NCBI RefSeq assembly: GCF_029867415.1
Contig: NC_081184.1
Location: 73,816,364 to 73,880,363 of the forward strand
Reading direction: 5' to 3'
Length of the DNA: 64,000 nucleotides
DNA from: Vicia villosa
Lineage: Eukaryota > Streptophyta > Magnoliopsida > Fabales > Fabaceae
Part shown: one piece after another, positions 22,376 through 35,230 of the stretch
Layout of the letters: every line of letters starts with the position of its first letter
Numbering within the stretch: the stretch's first letter is position 1
The notes under the pieces: generated by a model
What the model was told of the DNA's origin: nothing
Database searches by the model: none
Seen by the model: the letters and a program-made list of their open reading frames with translations, nothing else
Translations under genes and position numbers: made by a program

Positions 22376-23445
22376 ATTAGTTATTATTTTTTATGATACA
22401 TAAAAAAAATCATTTCATAAACTAATTTTCAAAAAAAATTTTATAGTTAAAAAAATTCATTTAATAAACAAAAATTTCTAAACAATTTTAAAGTTAAAAA
22501 TTATTTTTTGTCATAATTAGTTATTAAAATAATTTTTATATTTGTGATTTTTATTTATTATTTTAAAAAACTATGTAATTTCAAATTTATATTAAAATAT
22601 GAATAAAGTAGTAAATAATTTTATTCTTACATGATCTCTTTTATTTTAAATTTTTGTTGAATAATTAATAATGTATTTATTTTTTATATAATCATTATTG
22701 TTGTGTATTAGTTATAATTTTAGTAATTATTAATATAAACTTTATCAAAAATTAATGAAATTTTTTATGAGTTTTATTTTTTAATTTATAATTGTAATTA
22801 GAATAGAAATATGAACAGTATAATTATCATTATTATTATTATTCATAAGTTATAAATTATATCAATTTTAAGATGTTTGAATTAATTAATATTCTAAATT
22901 TTTTAATTTTTTGGAATTTTCCGAAAAAAATTTTGATAATTTTTTGGGTTTTTTTCGGATACGCATGACCGAATTAATCAATATCCCAATTTTTTTTGGA
23001 TGTTTTCGGAGATGGATCTCCAAAAGATATTTTGGGGTTTCAACATGAATTTTCATCCATAAAAGTCTATAAAAAAATTGTCAAAATCAACATGAACATC
23101 TAATATGAAAATTTGTTAAATGCATAGAAGCCCAACTAGGCAAGCCCCATCTATCATTTTGTGGTTTGCCCATCATATTTTTGTTAAAAAATAAAGTGTA
23201 GAAATTATGGAATTATGTTTCAAAGTATGGTATTTATGGAATTAAATGTGAAAAGTGTGGCATAAGGGTCAAATATTCTCCATACACAATTGATATGTTT
23301 TGTAAATATATATTTAATTAAAACTTTTTCAATATTTTTATATATTTAATTACTCATAATTTTTAATTTTTAGCTAATAACTATTTTATGTTTTGTATTA
23401 GAGGTGTTCTTCGTGAGTTGGAACAGTTGTTTATATTGTTAGTAA
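22376..23445. other. AT-rich sequence, no gene recognised
   Basis: Mostly A/T runs. A decayed TTTTCGGAGATGGATCTCC palindrome is present at about 22994-23012. Nothing else is supported. Confidence 0.4.
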
Positions 23446-24722
23446 CTAGTTAGAGACCCGTGCTTCCGCACGGGTGATTTTTTTCTGGTGTAGTATTTTT
23501 TTAATGATATGAATAATATAAATAAAAGGAATTATATGCAATATGCATAATTAAAAGGAATTGTTTAACAATAATTATATAGAAAACAATGATCCACAAA
23601 AAAATGTTTAAGATAGGTTAAGAACACAATAGCAAAATTGGGTCAGGTAATTTAATAATTGACGGTCCAACAACAATTAAAAGAAAATGATATAGTTCAC
23701 TATGATTTAATTATAAATGAAAAATGATCATATAAATTCAATTATATTAAATAATCATATAAAAAAAATACTATAAGATGGAGATAATAAAAATGAAATA
23801 TTAACATTTAAAAATAAAAACTATCTCTCAATTAATAGTAATTGTTGATTAAAATAAAATAGCTACTATGTTGATAATGACCCGTGAAATAAAAAAATAA
23901 TTTGATGCGATATAAAATATATTTAAAACCAAATGTAAAATAAACAATAATCATGGAAATTTAATTGTATTAAATAATGATAAAAAATCGTGAGATGGAG
24001 AAAAAAATAAAAATAAATATATTATCTCTCAAATAAAGATAATGATTGATTAAAATAAAATAGACATTATGTTGATAGTGACCCGTGAGATAATAAATAA
24101 ATAAATAGAGAAAAAAATTAAAATGAAAGTAAGAAAGTGTGAAAAAATGTGAGAGAAATTTTAATTAAGATAGAGAAAATGTGTAATGATCGATTAAAAA
24201 AATTAAATATTGAGTTGATAGTGGCCCGTGAAATAATTAAATATTTTTGAGAATAATAATTAAATGATCGATTATTAATATTTTTTACGATAATAGATAA
24301 ATGTAGAAAAATTAAAATGAAAGTATGGAAAAATGAAATGTGAAGGAAATTTGGAATTTTTAGTAAGATTAAAATTTAAAAATAGATTATTAATATTTTT
24401 TGTGATAATAAATAAATTAAGAAAAATTAAAATAAAAGTAAGAAAGTGTGGAAAAATGAAATGTAAAAGAAATTTAAATATGACTTCCATCATCCATGGC
24501 TTACATGTGATGTCATCATTCATGCAATAAAGTTGTAGTGAAAATGTTATTTAATTCAGACCAATGAAAAGCTAACACTTGGGACATCCATTCAATAAAG
24601 TTGAAAGAGTGAATATTTAATTTGTTAGTTACAAAAATGACCTTTTATTAGTGCAAATAAATTTTGGTGAAAGGGTAATTTAGGCAATTTGATCAATCTA
24701 TTATTATTAAATAGATAGTAGA
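23446..24722 (-). mobile_element. Non-autonomous Helitron
   Basis: On the minus strand the element begins TCTACTATCTATTTAATAATA after a host A (plus-strand right end 24722). It ends with a hairpin ACCCGTGC-GGAA-GCACGGGT, eight bases later CTAG, then a host T (left end 23446). These are the TC...hairpin...CTAG features of Helitrons with A/T insertion. The 1.28-kb interior has no ORF; it carries three subrepeats marked by GTTGATAGTGACCCGTGA(A/G)ATAA (about 23870, 24070, 24217) and GAAAAATTAAAATGAAAGTA (about 24110, 24306, 24420). Confidence 0.75.
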
Positions 24723-26109
24723 TTTATTAGTTATAAGTTAAAAAAAGGGAAGAAGACTCTTCAAACTATTGTAGCATACAAAATTGGGTGAGATCAAAGA
24801 CTTAGAAGTGAACTTTGTCTTTCAGAAGACTTTTTTAAAGCACTATCAGGCTAGAAGAGGCGGTTATTATGATGAGTCAACTAAGTTCATTAGTTCTAGT
24901 TATTGCTAGCTTTAGTGACCGTTAGGTAACAAGAAGAGTTGGAGAAGGTAGAAGTTATGCGCGTTATCACATATGTAGTTTTTTAAGATTTGTTCTTCTT
25001 CCCTTAGCTAGAATAAGAAAATAAAATACCTAAAATAATTTTTTGAATTTTTTTAATGTTACATCATTTTTGAGATACATGTTTTTGATTTCAACTATAT
25101 TTTAATCTTCAATAATATATATTTATATTATAAGAAGTCAAAATTAAACTTTTAATTTATAAAAAAATGAATATAAAAAACTTTTAATATTTAAAATAAA
25201 ATTATAAAAATTATTTTTAAAAATACAAAGATTTTTTTTTTAGTTAAAACTAACGAGTCATAAATATATTTTAAATAAAAAGCAAAGGGATTGCTTCCCA
25301 TAAGAGGAAATAGCTTTAACAAAGAGTAATAGGAAGGGAAGATCTTCTTTCACTCTAATTAGATGAAGCCTCTTAATCTATATCAGAGAAAGTATTGATC
25401 CATTAATGCTTGAAGGATGTATCTCTTCTTACCATACATGTAGTTTTCAATTATTTAATGTGTACTTGTAGTTTGACTTTTAGCGGTAGTCAATTATCCT
25501 CATTCTCATCTTTTTATTGCCCTATTGAGTAAGGTTTGGTGCTTAAAAAAATTTCGAGTCAACCGGGTTAGGCACCAGTAGTGACAATGGCAAGGGATGG
25601 GGAATTGGACATTGCTGAACCGGAAGAGATTGCTTAGGATGATTGTCTGGGTCACAAATCTGAGAAGGGTGTAGTCAAGGTGCGAGTTTAACGAGAGCGA
25701 GGATATTGATTTAGCCAATTGAAGCAAGGATCATGAAGAGAAGGTTGAACTGCATCCACTAAGGAGGGCTTTTTCTATAAGAAACAATTGACTCCAAATA
25801 AGAACCTCGTAGCTTTTTCTATGCTTCCTGGAAGTGATTCTCCTTGTCTTTGGTGCATCGTGTAACGATCTATTTATGTAGTGGAATCCTTACATGTTGT
25901 TTGAGTAACATATGAGAATAAGGCCATAATGTCCATTTCATCTACGGACGTGCTGCTCACTGTATGACAATAGAGCTACTGTCATATTAATAAACTTGTT
26001 GTGTCATGAATTTGCTTTAATATATTTTACTATGTATATGTCTTTGAGTCATTTTAGAGTTTTGTTTACATTGTCGAAAATCATCTCTAATCTGCATGTT
26101 TCCAAATAG
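24723..26109. other. Intergenic sequence, no gene recognised
   Basis: Less AT-rich than its surroundings from about 25290 onwards, but with no reading frame, repeat boundary or RNA gene that I can support. Confidence 0.4.
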
Positions 26110-26502
26110 AGAACACAAAAGCTTGTTGCTGCAGATGTTTATCATGTTGATATATGGTATGGGCTTATATTATATGGACTGTTCATCAGCAACACACCTC
26201 CTGATGTGTCACCTTCTGTCGACCGTGCCCTTAAAGGATCCTCTCTCTTGGGAATGTTTGCTTTGAAGGTAATCATAAATCCTACAATCTTGTAGCCGAG
26301 GATGGTTGCAATTATCTTAACTGTTGAATTATCTTAACGAACATGTATACATTTGTCGTCTTTTCAGGAGAGGCCAAAGTGGATGAAAATAAGTTCAATT
26401 GATGAATTGAAAACGAAAGGGGGGCATGTTATTGTAATGATTCTTCTTGTAACAATGTTTGAGAGGAGCAAAATGGTTGTAATTGTCACAGGTTTAGACT
26501 AA
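26110..26502 (+). pseudogene. Exon remnant of an unidentified membrane-protein gene
   Basis: Two exon-like blocks with splice borders join in frame: 26110-26268 (53 codons, then GT) and 26368-26502 (after AG; 45 codons ending TAA). The first reads ...AADVYHVDIWYGLILYGLF... and FISNTPPDVSPSVDRALKG. The second reads ERPKWMKISSIDELKTKG followed by a hydrophobic stretch VIVMILLVTMF. Codon flow and the hydrophobic segments look like real coding sequence, but I do not recognise the family and no upstream exons are visible. Related scraps of the second block occur at 31462-31554 and 32136-32300, on the other side of the NLR gene. Confidence 0.45.
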
Positions 26503-27086
26503 CTTAGTTATTAAGTATTTATTTTCTTATCATCAGCATCTTTGTATATTCTTCATAATCTACATAAGCAAGATTAGAATGTAGTAGGCGCTGTAATATT
26601 CTGAATCCATATGGTCCAAAATATTTCTGTTGAAAACTTCTGCTCTAACCTTGGTACGCAAGCATTAATTGTTAATTTTTCAATTATACCAGCAAACTAA
26701 TATTATACACATTACACTTTATTCTCTAATAACTATTACTTGAAATTTGAATTTATAATAGTAGAAAACACACCAGTAACTAATAATGCAATTTATTCAA
26801 AGATGCCAAATGCTTTTTTAAAGATAACAACTTTTCTTTACATATATTGGGATATGGGTCCATAAACCATTAGTGAACTTTGCTTTCAAACAAAAAAGTA
26901 TCATTACTAATGCTATTCATTCACATGCCAGTCTTCTGGTGTCTATCTTTACAGCCAAACCATTCATTCATATGATATTGAGTCTTTGCTCCTTACTTTT
27001 GCAATTACTGCTATACCTCAATTTCCATACCTCTTTATCTCTTTCAAAATTCACCTATTAGATACAACTTCCTTACTTGAAACAAG

Positions 27087-30000
27087 ATGGCTGCAGCTGC
27101 AACTATGATAGGAGGTGCTTTTCTCTCTGCAACTGTTCAAACCTTACTTGAGAAACTTGCCTCAACTGAGTTTCTTGATTACATCAGAAACACCAAGCTG
27201 GATGTCTCCCTCTTGAGAAAGTTACAAACAACCCTGCTCACTCTTCAGGCTGTGCTGGATGATGCAGAAGAGAGGCAGATCAACAATCTTGCTGTCAAAA
27301 AATGGCTAGATGACTTGAAAGATGTTGTCTTAGATGCTGAGGATTTGGTCAATGAAATAAGTTACGACTCCCTTCGGTGCAAGATGGAGAATAGACAAGC
27401 TGGAAGCAGAACTAATCAGGTGTTGAGTTTTCTTTCATCTCCATTCAAAAACTTCTATCGAGATATCAATTCCCAATTGAAGATCATGTGTGAAACACTT
27501 GAACCTTTTGCACAACATAAAGATACCCTTGGATTGCAAACAAAAAGTGCTAGAGTTTCTCGAAGACCACCTTCAAGTTCAGGGGTTAATGAATCTGTCA
27601 TGGTCGGTAGGAATGATGATAAAGATACAATCATCAATATGCTTTTATCAGACAGTGGCATCAGCAAAAATAATAACTTAGGTGTTGTTGCAATTTTGGG
27701 TATGGGAGGTGTTGGAAAAACAACTCTTGCACAACTGGTCTACAATAATGAAAAAGTTGAACAACATTTTGATTTCAAAGTCTGGGTTTGTGTATCAGAG
27801 GACTTCGATGTTGTAAGAGTAACCAAGTCTCTCCTTGAATCTGTTGTTAGAAATACAACTTCTGCTTCTTCTAAGGTATGGGAAAGCGATAATCTTGATA
27901 TTCTTCGAGTTGAATTAAATAAAAACTTGAGGAAGAAAAGATTTTTGTTTGTGCTGGATGATTTGTGGAATGATAGTTACAATGACTGGGATGAGCTAGT
28001 AAGTCCCTTTGTTGATGGAAAACCTGGAAGTTCGGTGATTATAACAACGCGTCAACAAAAAGTTGCAGAGATGGCAAAGACATTTCCTATTTATAAATTA
28101 GACCCTCTGTCACATGAAGATTGTTGGTCTATACTCTCAAAACATGCACTGGGAAGTGAAGAATATCATGCTAGTAAAAACACAGCCCTTGAAGAGATTG
28201 GTAGGAAGATTGCAAGAAAGTGTGGTGGATTGCCAATAGCTGCTAAGACACTCGGAGGACTTCTACGTTCAAGGGTAGACACAACGGAGTGGACTGAGAT
28301 TTTGAACAGTAGTGTATGGAACTTACCAAATGATAATATTATGCCTGCTTTGCATTTGAGTTACCAATATCTTCCCTCTCATTTGAAAAGATGTTTTGCA
28401 TATTGTTCAATTTTTCCAAAAGATTATGCACTTGATAGGATGCAATTGGTTTTGTTGTGGATGGCAGAGGGCTTCCTTGATTATTCTCATGGGGGAAAAT
28501 TGGCGGAGGAGGTAGGTGATGACTGCTTTGCAGAATTGTTGTCTAGATCCTTAATTCAACAATCAAATGATGGTGCTCGTGGAAATTTTTATGTTATGCA
28601 TGACCTTATCAATGATTTGGCTACCACCATCTCTGGAAAAATTTGTTCTCGGTCTGAATGTGGTGACATCTCAGAAAAGGTTCGTCATTTGTCATATAAT
28701 CAAGAAGATTATGATATTTTCATGAAGTTTAAGCATTTCTACAACTTTAAATACTTGCGAAGCTTCCTTCCCTTTTATTATGGTAAGTGGCCTAATTATT
28801 TATCCATTAAGGTGGTTGATGATTTGCTACCAACATTCAAAAGGTTGCGCATGTTATCCCTATCACAATATGGAAACATCACCAAGCTACCAGATTCAAT
28901 TGGTAATTTGGTGCAGTTGCGATATCTAGATCTCTCCAACACAAGTATCAAAACCTTGCCGAATACAGTATGTAGCCTTTACAATTTGCAAACTTTGAAT
29001 TTATTAGGTTGCAAGAGTCTCACTGAATTGCCAGTGCATATGGGAAATTTAATCAACTTACGTCACCTTGACATAAGTGAGACTGACATAAAAGAGTTGC
29101 CTATGGAAATTGGTGGATTAGAAAACCTCCAAACTTTGACTGTGTTTTTAGTGGGTAAGCGACATAAAGGGTTAAGTATCAAAGAGCTAAGGAAATACCC
29201 AAACCTACAAGGAAAATTTATCATAAAAAATCTATACAATGTCGTTGATGCAAAAGAGACAGAAGATGCCAACCTGAAAAGCAAAGAAAAAATTGAGAAG
29301 TTAGAGCTGATATGGGGGAAAATAAATGAAGACTCAGGTAAAAGCTGTGCTTGAAATGTTGCAACCACCAATAAAGCTGAAGAGCCTAAAAATTGAGTTG
29401 TACGGTGGGACAAGTTTTCCAAATTGGTTGGGAAATTCTTCGTTTTCTAACATGGTGTCCGTTGGCATTCATAATTGTAAATATTGCACGAAACTTCCAC
29501 CGCTAGGCCAACTACCTTCTCTCAAGAAGCTGAGTATATCAAATTTGTTGTTATTGGAGACAATTGGCCCAGAGTTCTATTGTGTTGAGGAAGGAGAATG
29601 TTCCAATCCTACCTTCCAACCATTTCCTTCCCTTGAGCATATGAAATTTCGCAGCATGCCAAATTGGAAGGATTGGATTTCCTTTGAAGGCGTAAATTAT
29701 TCATTTCCCCGACTTCGAACTATGGAGTTACATAATTGTCCTGAACTAATGGGAGATGTTCCCGGCCACCTTTCTTGCATGGAAGAAATTAAAATAGGAG
29801 GTTGTTATAAGCTATTGGAAACACCCCATATTTTGAATTGGCTATCGACAATCAAAATAGTGACAATTGAAGAAGATTTTAATCATGAAGTTTTTTCCAC
29901 CGACTCTCCCTTGCAACATGCAGTTGCTGCTGAAAGTTACCCAATGTTTATTTCTAAAACAATCACAAGTAGTATTTGTCTTACTCACTTGGAACTCAAG

Positions 30001-30894
30001 CATATTCAACCTCTCACTGCATTTCCCACAAATGGTCTACCCACTTCATTGCAATCACTTTGTATTAGTAAGTGCAGGAATTTATCCTTTATGCCTTTCG
30101 AAACATTTCAAAATTACACATCACTTGTGAATCTTGATATATGGAATAGCTGTGATTCACTTACATCGTTTCCACTTGATGGGTTCCCCGCACTCCAAAG
30201 ACTTCACATTTCTGGTTGTAGGAGTATGAATTCCATTTTTATTTCAGAAAGTCCTTCACGTCGGCAGTCAACCCTCCTATCAATTCTAATCGCATCCCCT
30301 AGATCAATTGAATTACTTAAAGTCGATCATCGGTTGGACACGCTCACCAATCTTGAATATTTGTATCTTTCCTGTCATGGAGAGTTGTCATTTTGTGAAA
30401 GAGTTTTTCTACCCCAAAAATTACAATCAATTGATATTTCTTTTCGAGAAACAAAGCCGCATGTAAAGGAATGGAGTCTGCAAGACCTAACTGCTCTTTC
30501 AAGATTGGCAATTCGAGAAAAGGGTGAAATGGATAACACCTTGAGAATTGATTCCATGCTCCCCGTCTCCCTTGTGTCTCTTTATGTTGGTGGTAATATT
30601 TCCTTTGAAGGAAATGGGCTTCGACACCTCTCCTCTCTTCAAAATCTCGACTTTTTTATTTATCAATATCTCAAGTCATTGCCAGAAAACTGCCTTCCTT
30701 CCTCGCTGAAATCACTTCAATTTGTTGGTTGTAAACAACTTGAGTCATTACCAGAAGACAACCTCCCTACCTCTCTTAAAAACCTCAGCATCAGAGATTG
30801 CCCTTTATTAGAAGAAAGGTATAAAAGGGTGGGAAATTGGTCCAAAATAGCTCACATCCCTGTCATAGAAATAAATGACCAACTCACAATATGA
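27087..30894 (+). pseudogene. CC-NBS-LRR resistance gene (RPP13-like), one frameshift
   Basis: Full-length layout in one exon, about 1270 codons. An Rx-type coiled-coil domain occupies residues 1 to about 140 (DAEDLVNEI). The NB-ARC domain has P-loop GMGGVGKTT near residue 206, RNBS-A FDFKVWVCVSE, kinase-2 FLFVLDDLW, RNBS-B SSVIITTR, GLPL CGGLPIAAK, RNBS-D CFAYCSIFPKDY and MHD VMHDLIND near residue 503. Leucine-rich repeats run to the end. The NLR senses pathogen effectors and triggers immunity from the cytosol. The frame from 27087 closes at 29354; the same LRR continues in the +1 frame from about 29326 to TGA at 30894. The break, between about 29326 and 29351, equals a 2-base loss or 1-base gain. 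No second splice site explains it. It is either a true null or a base error. Every other motif is intact. Confidence 0.9.
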
Positions 30895-31461
30895 GAATGA
30901 GTTGTGTTCCGATTTCAGGTCCGTTTTTTTAAACTTTTTTATCGTCCTCTCTGAAATTTGAAGATCTCTTAAAATTCAATTTAATGTATACTTTTTTCTG
31001 CAACTTTTATTCCAAGATTCACTTGATGTTTGTTTGATACTTTTCTATAATGTTAGAAACCTTTTTCTTTTGATTTTTTAGGCTTACGAAACTATCTTTA
31101 CTATTTAATATTAGTTCAACTAGAATTTTAACTCTTTATCTTTGTTCAAACTAGTTATGTAAATATTGCACAGAATCAAATATTTTGCATATTTGTTGAA
31201 TAAAGTTAAATCAATCTTTTATTGTTATAATTGGTTTGTTTCATGCAAAGAGTTTTTTTTAGCTATGATTATATTTGCTAAGAAATGTTCTTGCTTGTGA
31301 ACTAAACCAGAAATGTGTTTGCTAATGAAAAGAAAATGTTTATTTGATCTTCATTTTCTTAAAATCCTACTAGTACCAATTTTACTTTTGGATGATTCAA
31401 TGCAAACTATTTGATGAATTGAATATTGAAAAGGAAAGTAATATTTTTGTCTTGTTTTCAG
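30895..31461 (+). other. Putative 3' UTR and downstream spacer of the NLR gene
   Basis: Relatives often have introns after the stop codon, and TTTCAG-type acceptor sequences occur at about 30919 and 31461. No coding feature is seen. Confidence 0.35.
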
Positions 31462-31554
31462 GAGAGGCAGTGGGTGAAAAATAGCCAGTTTGATGAATTG
31501 AAGATGAAAGAGGTGCTTTCTATTGATGTGGTTCTTCTTGTAAACTTGTTTTAG
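31462..31554 (+). pseudogene. Second exon scrap related to 26368-26502
   Basis: After a TTTTCAG acceptor, 31 codons read ERQWVKNSQFDELKMKE then a hydrophobic run and a TAG stop. It is clearly related to the block at 26368 (ERPKWMKISSIDELKTKG) but diverged and cut short. Confidence 0.5.
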
Positions 31555-32135
31555 AGGAACCATATGGTTGCCAATGATTTGAACAAGATTTGATTTTCTT
31601 AGCTTATATTAAGTCTGTATTTTATCGTAGTTTGATTGCATCTTCGTATATTTTGCTCATAAGTAGCATCTTTGTGTTCCACTGCTTTGTTAGTATGTGG
31701 CAAGATGAAGCATAAATAAATGGAACAAGTTAAAGAATCCATGTTGTTTTTGGTTCTAAATTCATGCAACTTGTTTAAGTAACATAATCAGGATTGATGT
31801 TCTTTAACATACTATGTTTTTTAGTTTGTTAGATTGACACTTTTGTATGGTACTTTTCAAGTCATAATTGATTACTTTTTTTCTCATTTATATTGAGCTT
31901 ATAAACTGATGCATTGAAGATATTGTTCATACAAAGATAATACTATTTCAGTTCAGACAGTATAAATTAGAAGTAAGTAAATGTCTTATACTTTAATTCA
32001 CAGACAAAAGTCATTCACTCCATGAGTACCTCTTGTCATTTACTCCATTTGATAACTCTTCATAACTATATATTTTTGTCAATCCAATAGTCGAGTTATC
32101 TTTATGATCATGTAGATAATCTCACCTTTTCAGAA

Positions 32136-32300
32136 GATACAAAAGTGGAACATGTTACTGCAATGATTCTTCTTGTAAAAATGTTTGAGAGGATCAAAAT
32201 GGTTGTAATTGCCACGGGTTTAGACTTACTTTACTTAGTTACTCAAGTAGATTTCTTATCCCAAGCAAAATGGTTTGTAACTATCACTTGTGTCAAGTAA
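32136..32300 (+). pseudogene. Third exon scrap related to 26368-26502
   Basis: Reads VTAMILLVKMFERIKMVVIA and on into GLDLL, matching the C-terminal half of the block at 26368-26502. The upstream half is frameshifted or lost. Confidence 0.45.
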
Positions 32301-32589
32301 GACACTCCATACTTTATATTACCGCCATTTTTGCAGCTCCGTAACACCGGCCTCGCGACTTACTCTCAGCAGCTTCTTTCCGAAGTTGTAATTTTTCTGA
32401 TCCATCCACATTATTGTCTATTTGTGTGGCTTGTGTTAAAGGATTCACCTAATCTTCCCGTACAACACAAAATAATTGTGTCAATATGAGTTAATTAACA
32501 TAATTTTTAATATAAAATCATACTTAAATATGGTAGTTAAATTTTGTATCATCATAAATTTAATTTTGATGTTGTCATAATCCTTGAAT

Positions 32590-32745
32590 TTGAATACAGA
32601 TTTCGATGCAGAACCATATGTACTACTGAAAGAATTAAATATATGGCACCATGAAGCATGAAGCATGAAGCAGAATTATATGTACTACTCTTGAAAGAAT
32701 TATGAAGTACCATGAAGCAGAATTATGTAGAACCATATGTAAGTT
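32590..32745. repeat. Imperfect tandem repeat
   Basis: Repeated phrases ATGAAGCA (three in a row at about 32650-32672) and GCAGAA(C/T)CATATGTACTACT / GAAAGAATTA in two to three rounds. Non-coding. Confidence 0.6.
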
Positions 32746-33099
32746 TTGATCTGAGACCAACTGTCATTTGTGTTATTAATAATACAACCTTTGAGAATTC
32801 AAAATGGATCTCACAAATCACATATTTAATTTCTTTAAAATTGTTAAGAGTCTCACATGAGACAATATATGGCCTAAACATGTGCTTATAAATAGGAGCA
32901 ATCCTCACCATACTAGCTGGTTTTGTAGGGATAAGTTAGGTCCAACCACATTTATTAACAAAAATATACTCTAAAATATCTTTAAGCAATCTCTGCAGCA
33001 GATAATTTCTACTCAACAGAATCCAAACCTATACACAAGATAATGAAATGATATATCAATGGAGTGTAACAAAAACGAACCAGAATCAAAAGTTGAATC

Positions 33100-35230
33100 T
33101 TTTTAAACTTACATGTGTTTTCTCTGCATGACAGTGAACCCACTTCCCATCCTTTTTTTATGGGTGACCATGAAGAGCTCGTCAGGATTGGGTAGTCGAT
33201 TTAACTTCTTCTCCTATAAATAAAGACAACATACATGATTACTATTAATATAGATATAAATATTTTGATGCATTATGATTTAAAATAAAATGCACACCAA
33301 TTCAATAGCAACATCATGATGACCTCTACATCATGTGGTATGGGCCGCCCCACCTCTAATTGATGCTCGATTCTTCTTATTTTGTTGGGGAGTTGTTTGA
33401 AATCTTCTTGTTGCCACCCATCAAGAAGATACTTCCATATATATCTTCACCCATCCAATCCGGCTTTCTCACCTATTTCCTAGTCTTATAAAATATATCT
33501 TATGCCACATTGTTTATAAAACTCATCTTTCATTTTGGCGTCATCACACGGCTCTGATGCATGTTATTCGCAAGTATACGAATCGCGTCTGAGTAATACA
33601 AAATATTATCGATTCCTCAGAGACCAATCGTCAATCTATCAACTCTATCGTTAAGGTGCTTATTTAAGGCAGATCGATTTAGTTGCGATGTGTGTAGTGC
33701 AGGAAAATAAAGAGATAAAATAAATTCAAATAAAAGACAGGCTCGAATGTAATTCACATTAATCAAACAATATTCCAGTTGCATTTAGATAGAACTACTT
33801 ATGGGGCAATATTTTCTACTTATAAAAAGAAACAATTTAACAGGAACTTGTCGCTTTCGCATACTAAGAACCGAGTTTACTCTTTAATCAAATCCTTTTA
33901 TTGTCACTTATAAAAGGTGCTTACCGCTTTATAGATGCAAACCTATTTTTAATAAATTAGTTTCTTTAACTTAGTAAAAAAGTGATTTTAACTTGGAAGG
34001 ATTAACTTAAAAAGATTTTTGGCTTTAGGCCACGAATCAGATTTCAAACCTATAAACGCGTCCGAAAACAGTTTTAAAATCATTTTCTAAATATGTTGAA
34101 GATCCCTAATTAACTAGGAAAAACACTTTCGCCCTTTTTGTTCGGTTAAAAACTAATCAAGTTTCATCTTTTAGAATGGAAGACTTTCGTTCTTATCCAT
34201 AAAAAAGTTAAGTACAGAAAACTTGAGTTAAAAGTTAAAACATCCACAACAGTGTTTCTATTAATACAACAGTTGGAACACTATCATGACAATGATCCTT
34301 ACATTCTAAACTTTAAAAGTTTAGCCAGACATGGAAATAAAGATAAAGATATAAAAGTGGTTGAACATGGTAATAAAAGCAAGGCATGAAGTAAAGTAAT
34401 TAAAGCAATGTAAGGAAAAGTGATTGAATAAAATAAAGCATGTAAATAAGGAACCTGCTCCAAATCGGAGTCTTTAAATATGGTACAATTGAAAGTAAAT
34501 TACGCTTGAAGTAAAATGGCGGCAAGATTTTAAATAAAATGCTCCAACCTAATCACACTATGGTACAATAATCCCCCGATGTGGCGAATTATTGCTTTTA
34601 CAAGAAGTGAGTATAGGCTTAGTGTTGTAGACTAAGTTGGATGATGAGAAATGAAATGGAAACAGTTATTTATAGAAGTTCTGGAGGCTATGCTTTGACA
34701 GAAATGCCTCCCAACTCCTTTTGGGCGGGATCTCATTTGTGAGAGTCGCGGTCGCAGAGGGGAGGTCTGCGGCGCTGAGTGTGAAAGGGGGGAGATCACG
34801 GAGGACATGGCAATTATCCACTGGGAGTTGTGGGACACGTCACGACGCCTCCTATAGCGTCCGCTGAGCTGGACGCCATGTGCACAAAATGACTAAAAAA
34901 ATCCCGTTTTCTTGGCCTTTTCGCTTGGCTTCTTCAAAGGGAGCTCTAAAAGGGTACAATACCTGCAAATGAGCCAAGAACAAACATAACACAAGAAAAT
35001 AATGCTAAAAACAATGAAAAACATGTGCAGATCGAGTCAATTATGCAGTGCGATTTAGTGCTATCAGGCTCCCACCAAACAAGAGACTGGCAAAAAAGAA
35101 GCATTGTTGATTAAACTTTAAAAAATATACACTATCATCAAACTAGTAAAAAATAAATTATATGCCTTACTTTAAACATGTCAAAATATGCATCCCTCTC
35201 TTTTGATCCCGTGTGATCATTAAGCTCACT
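33100..35230 (-). pseudogene. Decayed transposase-like gene split by a solo LTR
   Basis: On the minus strand, exon-like blocks read SELNDHTGSKERDAYFDMFK (about 35170-35230), then after an intron-like gap SLVWWEP, and on the far side of the solo LTR CDDAKMKDEFYKQCGIRYI, ending with LPNPDELFMVTHKKRMGSG near 33140-33200. The last motif resembles the ELF..THKxxDG segment of the plant Ptta/En-Spm transposase family; the assignment is tentative. Stops interrupt the frame (around 33480-33500). Removing the solo LTR and one GGCTC copy restores the coding order across 33554/35067. Confidence 0.4.
33555..35066 (-). mobile_element. Solo LTR (1512 bp)
   Basis: Flanked by a perfect 5-bp duplication GGCTC (33550-33554 and 35067-35071), with ends TGATGCATG...GTGCTATCA. 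There is no internal region, primer site or second LTR. A CTATAAATA box on the minus strand (about 34664-34672) suggests sense orientation is minus. The full element was probably lost by LTR-LTR recombination. Confidence 0.85.

Noticed and set aside
25506..25727. 73-aa minus-strand ORF as a gene
   Set aside because: No recognisable domain, promoter or neighbouring exons; the length is expected by chance.
29337..29360. An intron explaining the NLR frame change (AG-GTAAAAG at the break)
   Set aside because: Coding similarity continues right after the site in the new frame; there is no room for an intron and no acceptor.
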